From contig RPFO01000127.1 of the NCBI GenBank assembly GCA_009746045.1, forward strand, positions 248,001 to 312,000: a stretch of DNA of 64,000 bases, in the 5' to 3' direction. The notes under the pieces were generated by a model. That model did no database searches. It saw only the letters and a program-made list of their open reading frames with translations, and had not been told where the DNA came from. Position 1 is the first letter of the stretch. Each line of letters begins with the position of its first letter. The position numbers and the translations under genes are program-made. Positions 45,153 through 55,099 of this stretch are shown here, in pieces. The DNA comes from Mesostigma viride. Taxonomy: Eukaryota; Streptophyta; Mesostigmatophyceae; Mesostigmatales; Mesostigmataceae.

Positions 45153-47453
45153 CTAGTGGCCATCCGTCTGATAGGTGCCACGAGAGGCCAACAGGACCTC
45201 CAGGTAGGCCTGGTAGTCGGCCACATCCTCAACATTGTCATGCCTATCTACGGTGAGGAAAACATCGGCCCACACGCCGTCAGGAAAAAGGCCCAAAAAG
45301 GCCCAGTAATACCTATGCTGCGTAAGAACGACCTGGCCACGGGCCCAGTCCAGGAAGCCACAGGCAAAGAGGCGAAGGAAAGGCTCTACCGCTATCAAAC
45401 AGAGGGCCCGCAGGAGGAGGCGATGATACCGGATCCGAGGGCGCAAACCCGTCGGGAAAAACAGGTCCACCAAGGGCTCCACGTTGGACGGCCACATCCG
45501 GATGTGCCGAACCTCTCGGGAGCGCCACCGACGCGTACACTGGCGCGACCCGAATGTCTCTAGGTAGTCGCTGGCCCGAGGAGGAGGGTGACCGCGGGAG
45601 TCTAGACCCTGGCCCGGGAGGGGCGCCGGACGTCGGGCATCCCACTCGAGGATGGGCTGGAGGACCGTAGTATACGTAACACCCGGCACCGCAGGAAACT
45701 CTACCGTAAGGGCATCCGAAGCCATAATGCCCAGAGGCGGAGGGTAAGCCCACTGGAACCCACCGTAGGTGTCCAAGTCGTTGTGGCGCCTAGCCCAGCG
45801 ATACAGAACGCGCCGAACCAGGACCTCACCCTGGAACACAGGATCAGCTAAAATAACCATGTCGAAAGGAGGCCGATCAGTCTCAATGGGTAGGTTACGA
45901 TCACGAGGCGCCCGGCACACCTGGGAAAACCCGTAGGACATGGGCGAGATGGCGAGCTCGGCGGAGGCACGCGGCAGGTCACACTGGCGGCATGCGAGTG
46001 CGGACATACCACATCCAGGCACGGGCGTGTCGCGCGACTCCGGAGTCGCGTGCACCACAGAAGGAGCCCTGTCCCGATCACCCTGGGACAACTCCCGGAG
46101 GGAGTCGGTAGCGCGGGTAGCGCGAGGATCCTGGCCGGTGGACCGAACAACCGCAGCCAAAGACCGCGAGGCCGAAGGGGCAGGGGCCGAAGCAGGGGCA
46201 GGAGCCGACACCGTCGCAGGTGACGCTGGTACAGCAGGCGGTCGCGCCGGACCCGAAGCCAGAGGGGGCCGGGACGGACCCGCCACCGAAGCTGGCGCGC
46301 CGGTCTCGGTTGCCGGTGCACCCTCAGGCCACATGTTAAAAATGGGGCCCGTAGGGACAGGCAGGCCTGCATAAGATTGACTACCATCTAGACTCCAGTC
46401 AGGAACCGGAATCCGCTGCGGAGGCCCACCCTCCCAAAGTCTGGGAAGCCCGCTAGTATCACCAAAGAAGCCGCGCGACGTCTGCGCCTGAGCTGGAGGA
46501 GGCTCGGAAGCAGCGACGGAGGGCGCGCTAACAGGAGCAGGAGACTCACGCGTAGGCGCAGGAACAGCGGTAACAGGCGCAGAGGCAGCAGGAGTCGCAG
46601 GAGCCGCCGGAACCACAGCGACCGCGGGCGCAGGCGGGGGCGCGGGCGAAGCCGTAGTCGCCGGGGCGACAGAAGGGGTAGGGGGCGCGGATCCAGCTGG
46701 CGTGGCCGGGACCTGCGCCTGGGCCGCAAGGAAGGCCCCAAACGCCGTGGTCAAGGACTGGATCTGAGCCTGCATAGCCGAGACCGTCGCCGAAAGAGGA
46801 TCAGGCAAACCCGAAGGGGTAGGCTCCACTGCAACATCCCGGGTCGACCGAGGGGACGACGGGACCGGAGAGGGAGGAACAGACGCCGAGGAGGCGGACG
46901 CAGCGCTCGAGGCAGAATAATCTGGAGTATAATGTACCTCGGCCGGAGCGCCCGAAGGGGCAGGACCACCAACCGCTAGTCCCGCAGCCTGATCAGCTAT
47001 CTCCATGAATTCTACGGCCCGTAACAGGTCGCAGGGGTTCTCATCTACCTCAGCATCTCCCTCAGCCGGAAGCCAAGGGAACACCTCCCGTAGGCAGGTA
47101 CGGCCCACAGGGGTAGAGAGGTAGGAGAACACACGGCAGCACCGGAGAACCGCATCTATCTGCCCCAAGGCGGGACAGCGGGAACCACACCCCAACAAAC
47201 AGTGTCCAGCATCATCGAACCCGTGCAGGACAAGCTGGTGCGGCTCATCAGGGGAAGGACCATACCACGTGACCCCGAAGAGGGCCGCCCTGACCAAGCC
47301 CGCATGTTGGGCCTGAAGGGCCGGCTGCACCACGCCACCCGGGTAACTTGATCGCGACACCCAGCGGCCCGGAAGGGCCTCGAAATACAGCTCAGGGTCC
47401 GGTGGGGGCGGGGACGGCAGCGAGCTCTCAGCCGGAGGGGTAGGCTCTGACAT
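45153..47453 (-). CDS. Additional retrotransposon ORF downstream of pol, function unknown
   Basis: 766 residues starting MSEPTPPAESSLPSPPPPD. I prefer this Met to an in-frame one 42 codons upstream because the upstream part overlaps the end of the chromodomain frame. The N-terminal third has a Cys cluster (GHCLLGCGSRCP), the middle (about residues 190-470) is Pro/Ala/Ser-rich and disordered, and the C-terminal third is ordered and Trp/Arg-rich (RRVLYRWARRHNDLDTYGGF; YYWAFLGLFPDGVWADVFL). A frame this long with no stop is notable in an element whose pol is broken. It sits where some gypsy elements carry an env-like gene, but I see no clear signal peptide or transmembrane anchor, so no function is assigned. 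It could instead be a captured host gene or a nucleic-acid-binding structural protein. Confidence 0.75.
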   Translation of the reverse strand: MSEPTPPAESSLPSPPPPDPELYFEALPGRWVSRSSYPGGVVQPALQAQHAGLVRAALFGVTWYGPSPDEPHQLVLHGFDDAGHCLLGCGSRCPALGQIDAVLRCCRVFSYLSTPVGRTCLREVFPWLPAEGDAEVDENPCDLLRAVEFMEIADQAAGLAVGGPAPSGAPAEVHYTPDYSASSAASASSASVPPSPVPSSPRSTRDVAVEPTPSGLPDPLSATVSAMQAQIQSLTTAFGAFLAAQAQVPATPAGSAPPTPSVAPATTASPAPPPAPAVAVVPAAPATPAASAPVTAVPAPTRESPAPVSAPSVAASEPPPAQAQTSRGFFGDTSGLPRLWEGGPPQRIPVPDWSLDGSQSYAGLPVPTGPIFNMWPEGAPATETGAPASVAGPSRPPLASGPARPPAVPASPATVSAPAPASAPAPSASRSLAAVVRSTGQDPRATRATDSLRELSQGDRDRAPSVVHATPESRDTPVPGCGMSALACRQCDLPRASAELAISPMSYGFSQVCRAPRDRNLPIETDRPPFDMVILADPVFQGEVLVRRVLYRWARRHNDLDTYGGFQWAYPPPLGIMASDALTVEFPAVPGVTYTTVLQPILEWDARRPAPLPGQGLDSRGHPPPRASDYLETFGSRQCTRRWRSREVRHIRMWPSNVEPLVDLFFPTGLRPRIRYHRLLLRALCLIAVEPFLRLFACGFLDWARGQVVLTQHRYYWAFLGLFPDGVWADVFLTVDRHDNVEDVADYQAYLEVLLASRGTYQTDGH

Positions 47454-47529
47454 GACGGCTGCGGAGGGGAGGGGACAACCAACCATCCGTAGCCAGCAGA
47501 CATAACATAAGAGAGGAGAAGGTCTACAA

Positions 47530-47739
47530 CTAGAGCTTATGCAGGGTTTTATACTCCTGCAGCAGGCGACTACACCCATCTAGCTCACTCTCAGTATACC
47601 AGACCTTATCTACTTCACTACGAGCATACATCCACTTCACCTTATACTGGCGCTGGGTACCGCGGCCCTTTTTGATATCTCTATGGGCCACGATACCCTC
47701 TACCTCATCCTCTACCTCACCAGTATCCGGGTTCCCTGC
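47530..47739 (-). CDS. Chromodomain, C-terminal end of pol
   Basis: The minus-strand frame reads EVEDEVEGIVAHRDIKKGRG, then QYKVKWMY, then VWYTESEL, and stops at 47530. This matches the chromodomain pattern (E-V-E-x-I-x-x-H-R, Q-Y-x-V-K-W, W-x-x-x-x-x-L). Chromodomains on gypsy integrases steer insertion towards particular histone marks. It is severed from the integrase by the 8.2-kb element; the last integrase codons before that element and the first codons here are in the same phase. Confidence 0.85.
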   Translation of the reverse strand, partial: AGNPDTGEVEDEVEGIVAHRDIKKGRGTQRQYKVKWMYARSEVDKVWYTESELDGCSRLLQEYKTLHKL

Positions 47740-47765
47740 CAGCCGTTAAGAATGTACTCCAGCAC

Positions 47766-48400
47766 AAGTACATTTTGAGTTTTTCCAAGTTTCTTGTTTT
47801 TTGCTTGTTTCAAGTTCAGTTTTGCATAAAAAGTGTCCCCATAGCCCCTGGATCTCATCTGGAGGTAGTTGAACTAGTATATGCTACAATATACTAGGTT
47901 GTACTATTTTCTACTACATTTATACTATAATGTACTAAATTGAACTACATCTGAACTAAATGTAACTGTGATTGATGCCCCTGTAACGTCTCCCAATGCT
48001 CAATAACAGGTCTGGCCACCATTGGTGACCTCCTAGAGCCATTCACAGCTGCATTTCGTGGATCACCGAACAAAAAAAAAAATGTTTTACTTAGCCTTAT
48101 CAACATGGGAATGAGGGCTTTGGTGTGCAAACATGCATGTGTGCTAAAAATTGGACATTCTGACACTGCGCGAGAGTCTGGTAATACTTAAGCACTTCAG
48201 GTCATGATCGAAGTATAGAATGAACTGATGCAAGCAATCAAGCATTATGCAAGGAATGGAATGCTGCAATGAATTTTAGCAGTAATACTTGCAACTAGGG
48301 AACACACGATAAAGTCACGAATCTGACATGCATTGTGCCGTCATGGCACATGCATGAACATGTACACGAACAGAGGATCACGCGGACGCCCACGTGCACG
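47766..48400. other. Left subterminal region of the nested element
   Basis: AT-rich sequence with repeated GTACTA / TTGAACTA words (about 47865-47965). No ORF of note. Confidence 0.5.
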
Positions 48401-48424
48401 CGCATGGCAATCCCCATGCCCCCC

Positions 48425-48600
48425 CCACACACACACACACAAGCCCCAACTCCAAACATTGCACCAATGACCCACCCACCCAAACCCAACCCCAGCCCCC
48501 CTGACCCCCCCAGCGCCCATGCACACGCCCATGCCCCCGCCCCCGCCCCCGCCCGCCCGCCCCGCCCCGCCCCCGCCCCCCCCCGCCCCCGCCCCGCCCA
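48425..48600. repeat. C-rich low-complexity sequence, CA and CCCCGCC runs
   Basis: (CA)n near 48429-48442, then CCCCGCC-type runs at about 48530-48600, leading into the hexamer array. Confidence 0.8.
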
Positions 48601-48629
48601 TGCCCATGCCCCTGCCCCCGCACCCGCCC

Positions 48630-48825
48630 ATTCTCACCCACGCCCACGCCCACGCCCACGCCCACGCCCACGCCCATGCCCACGCCCACGCCCACGCCCA
48701 CGCCCACGCCCACGCCCACGCCCACGCCCACGCCCACGCCCACGCCACCCCACGCCCACGCCCACGCCCACGCCCACGCCCACGCCCACGCCCACGCCCA
48801 CGCCACGCCCACGCCCACGCCCACC
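48630..48825. repeat. (CCCACG)n hexamer array, block 1
   Basis: About 30 units with rare single-base slips. ORFs through it (PTPTPT, HAHAHA, WAWAWA, GVGVGV) are artefacts of a six-base period. Confidence 0.95.
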
Positions 48826-48940
48826 CTAGCCTCACCCCTACTCCAAGCCACAATTATACCCAAAGCCACAGCCAGAAGTAGAGCGCAGCTGCAACAATAG
48901 CAGACGTAGCTGAGACACACACCTACCCACGCCAACGCCC
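48818..48940 (+). repeat. Duplicated 120-bp spacer, copy 1
   Basis: Begins CCCACCCTAGCCTCACCCCT and ends near ACACACACCTACCCACG. About 85-90% similar by eye to 49766-49888. The two copies flank hexamer block 2. Confidence 0.85.
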
Positions 48941-49775
48941 ACGCCCACGCTCACGCCCACGCCCACGCCCACGCCCACGCCCACGCCCACGCCCACGCCG
49001 CCCACGCCCACGCCCACGCCCACGCCCACGCCCCACGCCCACGCCCACGCCCACGCCCACGCCCACGCCCACGCCCACGCCCACGCCCACGCCCACGCCC
49101 ACGCCCACGCCCACGCCCGCGCGCCCACGCCCACGCCCACGCCCACGCCCACACCCACGCCCACGCCCACGCCCACGCCCACGCCCACGCCACACCCACG
49201 CCCACGCCCACGCCCACACCCACGCCCACGCCCACGCCCACGCTCACGCCCACTCCAACGCCCACGCCCACGCCCACGCCCACGCGCACGCGCACGCCCA
49301 CGCCCACGCCCACGCCCACGCCCACGCCCACGCCCACGCCCACGCCCACGCCCACGCCCACGCCCACGCCCACGCCCACGCCCACGCCCACGCCCACGCC
49401 CACGCCCACGCCCACGCCCACGCCCACGCCCACGCCCACGCCCACGCCCACGCCCACGCCCACACCCACGCCCACGCCCACGCCCACCCACACCCACGCC
49501 CACGCCCACGCCCACGCCCACGCCCACGCCCACGCCCACGCCCACTCCCACGCCTACGCCCACGCCACGCCCACGCCCACGCCCACGCCCACGCCCATGC
49601 CAACGCCCACGCCCACGCCCACGCCCACGCCCACGCCCACGCCCACGCCCACGCCCACGCCCACGCCCACGCCCACACCCACGCCCACGCCCACGCCCAC
49701 GCCCACGCCCACGCCCGCGCCCATGCCCACGCTCACGCCCACGCCCACGCCCACGCCCGCGCCTGCGCCCACCCT
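48925..49775. repeat. (CCCACG)n hexamer array, block 2
   Basis: About 850 bp of CCCACG units with scattered variants (CCCACA, CACGC slips, GCGCGC). Confidence 0.95.
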
Positions 49776-49888
49776 AGCCTCACCCCTACTCCAAGCCACA
49801 AATGCACCGTAAGCCACAGCCAGAAGTACAGCACAGCAGCGACAATTGCAGACTTAGCCCAGACACACACCTACCCACGTCAATGCCC
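49766..49888 (+). repeat. Duplicated 120-bp spacer, copy 2
   Basis: Partner of 48818-48940. The array-spacer-array layout implies duplication of a unit containing both hexamers and spacer. Confidence 0.85.
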
Positions 49889-50040
49889 CTGCCCAGAGAC
49901 TCGCGGCCTCATCCCACCCCCTGCACGAACAGTTCCCAAACAAAAGAAAAGGCAAACAAAAGGAACAAGAGTAGCAAGCTGCATTGCGAGCACATATGCC
50001 AGTTCTGGTGCACATGCCAGGCCGAAAGCAACTCATGATT

Positions 50041-50182
50041 GCCCCTGCCCCTGCCCCTGCCCCTACCCCTGCCCCTGCCCCTGCCCCTGCCCCTGCCCCT
50101 GCCCCTGCCCCTGCCCCTGCCCCTGCCCCTGCCCCTGCCCCTGCCCCTGCCCCTGCCCCTGCCCCTGCCCCTGCCCCTGCTG
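50041..50182. repeat. (GCCCCT)n hexamer array
   Basis: About 23 units, almost pure. Confidence 0.95.
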
Positions 50183-50235
50183 CTGCCCCTGCCATCACCA
50201 TTCTAACCACCACACATTACGAAAAGCAAGAAGAA

Positions 50236-50290
50236 ATTATAATAATAATAATAATAAGAAATTATAAGAAGAAGAAATAATAATAATAAA
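50236..50290. repeat. (AAT)n / (GAA)n short repeats
   Basis: ATAATAATAATAATAA followed by GAAGAAGAAATAATAATAAT. Confidence 0.85.
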
Positions 50291-50721
50291 CAAGCACAAA
50301 GTTGACTGCACATGCGACTGTACCAGTAGGCACGTAGCAAATTTTAGCTGCAGCTTCAATTTCAACTTCATTGCAATTGCAAGTGTGACTGCATGTGTAA
50401 TTGCACTACCAATGTCTAATGCCCACTGCATGTGCCCAGTGCGAATGCAATTCAAAAGCAACATGCAATCGAAATTACAGCTGAAGCCGGCTATTAACAA
50501 AGATATTTAAAGCAGTTGTTAACTACAGAGACCCAATGAAAATGCAAATGCAATGAAAAAGCAACAGAAGTTGAAGCCACTGCCACTCTACCTGCCGACA
50601 GTAACACCACCGCCAGCACCCACTCATATCCCAACGACAAGGAAATAGAATTGCCCAAAGCCAGACATACATTGGGACGCATAAGCAAACGGCAACGCAA
50701 GCGCACATGCAAATGTATACG

Positions 50722-50780
50722 CAAAGGGCAAAGGCAAAGGCAAAGCAAACGCAAACGCAAACGCAAACGCAAACGCAAGC
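50722..50780. repeat. (GCAAAC)n / (GCAAAG)n hexamer array
   Basis: GGCAAAGGCAAAG followed by seven or so CGCAAA units. It is the fourth distinct hexamer family in this element. Confidence 0.85.
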
Positions 50781-51403
50781 TTGTCATGTACCTACGCTTA
50801 ACTGCAAACGCAAACTGTGCACGAAGCAAAAAGATTGGATGGCCAAGATCATGGCAAATACGAGGGCCGAAAACAATCCAACTTCATCTAAATGTCCGAA
50901 ATCCTCACGACGTTTCGATGCGCGCTTGAATGTCGAAGGCCTGCGCCGATTATCGATCATAAGTCGAATGTGTAATTGTCGGCTTATGAGAACTGCTTTG
51001 CGACAGTATCACGTCAGGCCGTTCCTGTGCAGCCATTTTCCCTGTGCAGCGGGTGGACAACGTTCACTTTCCGCATTATTCATGGCTATCGAAGTTAATT
51101 CTTACCGACCCCGGCTGCCATGGCCACTGGCCACGCATATCAAGTTCAGGTATTCCCGACCTGTAGCGCAGCAGATTTCTGTTGGAAGGCATCCTAAGCA
51201 TCGTGATAAAAGAAATCCGAACAATAGACATTCATGCTGCATCTAAGGACATTATGGCATTTGTATATACTGCAAGTACATGTATCGACATTGCCGTGAT
51301 TGCTAACCCCGACTCACCATGAACAGGAACTTTCCCTCTGCCTCCATGAAATGTACTTCGTGAAATGTACTGTAATACATATGATGTACTACGATGATAA
51401 TCA
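50781..51403. other. No gene recognised
   Basis: Sequence between the hexamer arrays and the palindrome, without a recognisable ORF. Confidence 0.45.
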
Positions 51404-52018
51404 TCCCAGCAAAGCCATAGTACACCTTCCGTTTCGACCGCCATGTCGGCCACTAGTCCGGATAGCTCAATGTGCACCTGACCTTGACACTAATCGCACA
51501 AACAGCCACAATTTTGCAAGCAAGAAGACATGGCTACCTCGGCATTTCATGAAATGTACTTCGTGAAATGCATTTCGTGAAATGTACTAAGGAACGTGAT
51601 TGGCCGGCGTTCGCTCGCCAAATCTCGCAAAATGTACTAAGGCACGTGATTGGTCCCGCAAAATGTACTAAGGAACGTGATTGGCCGGCGAAGATTCTGT
51701 TTGCTGCAATTAAAATTCCCTACAGAATCTTCGCCGGCCAATCACGTTCCTTAGTACATTTTGCGGGACCAATCACGTGCCTTAGTACATTTTGCGAGAT
51801 TTGGCGAGCGAACGCCGGCCAATCACGTTCCTTAGTACATTTCACGAAATGCATTTCACGAAGTACATTTCATGAAATGCCGAGGTAGCCATGTCTTCTT
51901 GCTTGCAAAATTGTGGCTGTTTGTGCGATTAGTGTCAAGGTCAGGTGCACATTGAGCTATCCGGACTAGTGGCCGACATGGCGGTCGAAACGGAAGGTGT
52001 GCTATGGCTTTGCTGGGA
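51404..52018. repeat. Large near-perfect palindrome, 297-bp arms
   Basis: 51404-51700 and 51722-52018 are reverse complements with one mismatch noticed (at about 51421/52001) and a 21-bp spacer. Each arm contains three copies of AAATGTACTAAGG-CACGTG-like 25-mers (GTACTAAGGAACGTGATTGG) and the 5' part of the ORF starting MHIELSGLVADMAVETEG. Transcripts crossing it would form a long hairpin. Confidence 0.95.
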
Positions 52019-52620
52019 CATAATCGTGGCTATCTGCTTCCTGGCTTTCGCTATCATGGTGATGGGACACCATGGGAAGCGCAAGTTCGCAGCCATAGTG
52101 CTAAGCGGCAGCACCCATGCCGGCAGCCTAGTGACCGACGAGACGTTCGACTGTAAGTGCGGCCACGAGTGCATGAAGCCCATTAGAATATCACATCTCC
52201 AGGCATTGCGAAGCGCCTGGTTTTCGCCCGGGCGGAAGCAAGAGGACAGGAAGGCGGCGATAAAGCAGCAGCTGCACCAGGGGGGGTACGACGCCATAAC
52301 CACGATGTCGTCATCTACTCGTCACAAGTTCGTTCATGGCGCTGGTTTTCGGTTCGTTCTCGACGGGGGAGTCAAGGATATGAACATAGGGTTTGTGACC
52401 CCTTTTCACTTTCGCGTTTCACTTTCGAGGCGGCCTTCAGGCACTGCCTGAAAATTAGCAACCACGTTTGGAACTCTTCGGACCACCTGTGAAACTAATC
52501 ACATTTGATGATGTGCTGGCGGGCCTGGGCATCGCATTTGAGCATTACTTCGAGCAGGGCTCAACAAGCTCGATTCGCCAACTCAACCCGAAGAAGCCCT
52601 AAGCTGCGGTAAGACATATA
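51945..52620 (+). pseudogene. Transposon-type zinc-cluster protein, probably broken
   Basis: The frame from 51945 starts MHIELSGLVADMAV and continues to a Cys cluster (CKCGHECMKPI) followed by SHLQALRSAWFSPGRKQEDR. This resembles the N-terminal Cys-rich, HL-x2-LR-type segment found upstream of transposase domains in several eukaryotic DNA elements (family recollection, not searched). After a frame change near 52390 the reading FEAAFRHCLKISNHVW continues the expected AF-x3-L-x-I-S-x3-W pattern. A further open piece, TFDDVLAGLGIAFEHYFEQG, ends at about 52600 before a GTAAGA donor-like site. No catalytic DDE residues were found. Confidence 0.4.
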
Positions 52621-52974
52621 TTTGTGTGGATGGCTCTTGATATCATGCTGAATTTCTAGTCTTCTCTAGGTGGACAGTTCATGTGCAGCCATACAGGTCA
52701 TCCATGTGTGTTTTAACCATGTTGCATGTGCCACAGATATTATGAGCAGTATTTACTAAGTGTGCTGGAGTCGTTGTTGCATGCTTGTTGTATTTCACAG
52801 TTCACGCCTGCATGAACGCATCGTTGATACTAATGATTATTCATACTGCATGACTGTTCTATTGGGGACGCCGCGCTTGATGTCACAACGTGGCCGAAAG
52901 GGTGCATCCACCGCTGACGGCCGGTGGGTGAAATCGATGGACGCATTTCCGAAGAAGCCAGCCGCGGGCCACAC

Positions 52975-53200
52975 CCATGGCGCGGGCGGGGGCGCGGGCG
53001 GGGGCGGGGCGGGGGATAAGGCGCGGGTGCGGGCGCGGGCGCCACCCAAGACGCGGGCGCGGGCGCGGGCCCGGGCGGGGGCGGGGCGGGGCGCAGGCGC
53101 CGGCGCGGGTGCGGGCGCGGGCGCCACCCAAGCCGCGCGCGCGGGCGCGGGCGGGGTGGGGGCGCAGGCGCCGGCGCGGGTGCGGGCGCGGGCGCCACCG
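52975..53200. repeat. GGCGCG-type GC-rich minisatellite
   Basis: GCGGGCGCGGGC units with two larger repeats containing GCGCCACCCAAG. Open on the plus strand as RARA/GAGA runs, so it may encode a low-complexity stretch of the following protein. Confidence 0.9.
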
Positions 53201-53202
53201 CC

Positions 53203-54463
53203 GACTTGGATGATGAGCCAGCAACCGAAGCCGAGAGGGAGAGGCACCGCTGTTCGAAGGTGTTCGATCTCGAAGTGTTTTGGGCCCGGATATGACCGTG
53301 TATGTCCGCTGGCGCCTAGTGCCGCTTTTTGAATGGGACGAGGCGGTGCCAGGAGATGTACCTGCGCTAGCCTTCACAGCCTTTTTCCTGACATCGTCGC
53401 CGCTGAGAAGCAGCAGTTGCTGGACGGATGGATTGAGCAGGTGCCTAAGTCCGTGGAGGATGTGCGTGCCAACAACGAGAATCTGTTCGACATCATGGAG
53501 CAAAAGCTCAAAGAGAAGCGTGAACTGCAAGCGAACAAGGCGGTACCCTTACCGCTGCGATCTGCAGGCGACCAGTCGGTTGCGCGGGCAACACGAGCAC
53601 TGAGGCTGCCCATAAAACAAGTAATCTCACACGTCGCTTGCCCTGCCCGCGAGATTCAAGCGCAGATCAACCGCGCATGTGCGCCCGCTGCGCGAGGGAG
53701 CACATCAACGGCAACGCCCACTTTGCGCACACTGATTTCCGGCAGGCACACCTTCAAGGTGAATGGAAGCCTCATACGACGCAGCGACCTACTCGTTGTT
53801 AAGCGGCCAGCCGTCACCTGCGGGCAGGGAATGCCGTGGGCACCACACATGCTGGTGAAGGTCCTTGATCTGGAAGGCGATCGCACGGAGCGTGACAGCA
53901 TTGTCGCCTCTCCTTACTACGCACCGTCGTGGACGGGCCAGTTTTCTAGAGTGACATTAGGTGGCGGCAGCGCAGGGATGACGGTCCCCATTTCTGATGT
54001 ACACCTGCAGCACTGGACAGTGGGCGGTACGGCAGAGGTGCACCAGCCTGAGCTGATCAGTACCGGCAAACTGTCAGCTGCCACGGTGGCGGCGTTGAAA
54101 GAGCACCCGCAGATTGACTTTGAGCATTACAAGACTGCCACCGCCGCCAGGGCAGCAGCAAAGGATGACTGCAATTCCTACTTTGCCGAGCATGGAGCAC
54201 GTGCGCTTATCGGGATGCGCCTGTGTGCCCTGTTTCCGGGGATAGCGAGGAAGAGGGAGCGCTTCCATGGCTGGGTCACTAAGGTTCAGGAAAGGGGAGG
54301 TCACCTGCTCATCAAGGCGATGTGGGCTGATGGGCAGTATGAGGACTATCATGCCCTGGCGGAGGTGACGCAGTTCGTGTGCGGCTGCCCACACCCAGTC
54401 GAGGCATTTGGCCGCGCTCGCTTCTTTCCACAGGAGCTAGGCTGGCACCGTGAACGCAGGTGA
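53203..54463 (+). CDS. Element-borne ORF with Tudor-like C-terminal region
   Basis: The long frame 53333-54463 ends in a TGA at 54461-54463. Immediately upstream, the same frame is open to 52760 across a single TGA at 53330-53332. A plausible acidic segment (DLDDEPATEAERERHRCSKV) lies in another frame at 53203-53290. The N-terminal half has a helix-rich, charged part (FDIMEQKLKEKRELQANKA). The C-terminal part (about residues 285-350) reads GARALIGMRLCALFPGIARK, then HGWVTKVQ, then LLIKAMWADGQYEDY, a pattern like plant Tudor/SH3-type modules that read histone tails or bind proteins. No catalytic residues are recognised. It may be the second protein of the nested element or a captured host fragment. 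The in-frame stop argues against an intact gene unless splicing removes it. Confidence 0.45.
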
Positions 54464-54512
54464 TGGCACCCACATAGACGATGCCGTCCCTGCTGTGCAC
54501 AGTGACAGTGAA

Positions 54513-54665
54513 GGCGGGGAGGAGGAGGAAGAGGGAGAGAAAGAGGGGGAGAAAGAGGGGGAGGAGGAGGGGGAGGAGGAGGGAGAGGGGGAGGGAGAGG
54601 GGAGGGAGAATGGGAGGGGGAGGGGGAGGAGGAAGAGGGAGAGGGAGAGGGAGAGGAGGATGCGG
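54513..54665. repeat. GGGAGA/GAGGAG purine-rich repeat
   Basis: A continuous purine tract on the plus strand, encoding Glu/Gly/Arg runs if translated. It begins about 50 bp after the stop of the ORF above. Confidence 0.9.
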
Positions 54666-54689
54666 AATGGGAGCCGGGGATGACTGGTA

Positions 54690-55099
54690 GATGAGACGGT
54701 GCCATCTACCGGCGCATGGAATGAAGTGGTAGACAAGTTTACTCATGGTTGTCGGCAAGTAGAGCATGCACGCCTGGCCTAGCTGAATTTAAATCAATGA
54801 GTTGAGTTTGGAGAGGCTGCATTTTGCTTGGATGAAGAATGTGTTAGCATGGCCAAACTTTTATGGCTTGTAGCCAAATCCTCTTGGGGTATGTGCACAG
54901 TGTACTAGCGGTGTTGTGCAATTGCGAGGATTCCTGTCTTGTAGCGATGTGGCCTCTCACCCTGCAGCCTGGTAGATGTGTTGGCATGCAGCCACCCATC
55001 ATTGGTCATCCGATCTGGTGTGATTTGCATTTGCACACCTTGTATTAAGGCCATGATATGATGATGTCTTGTTATTTTTAATGTGTATATGCGAAAAGA
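54690..55099. other. No gene recognised
   Basis: AT-richer sequence between the purine tract and the satellite. Confidence 0.45.

Noticed and set aside
45153-47579. 808-residue version of the extra retrotransposon ORF
   Set aside because: Its first 42 codons overlap the end of the chromodomain frame and look non-coding. The Met at 47453 is a better start.
48630-49775. CCCACG array as a telomere
   Set aside because: It is internal, differs from known plant/algal telomere units (CCCTAAA, CCCTAAAA), has interruptions and is flanked by unique sequence inside a transposon.
48335-49817. Long PT, HA, WA, GV and GR repeat ORFs
   Set aside because: A six-base repeat without stop words is open in nearly all frames. 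No start context or flanking domain supports a gene.
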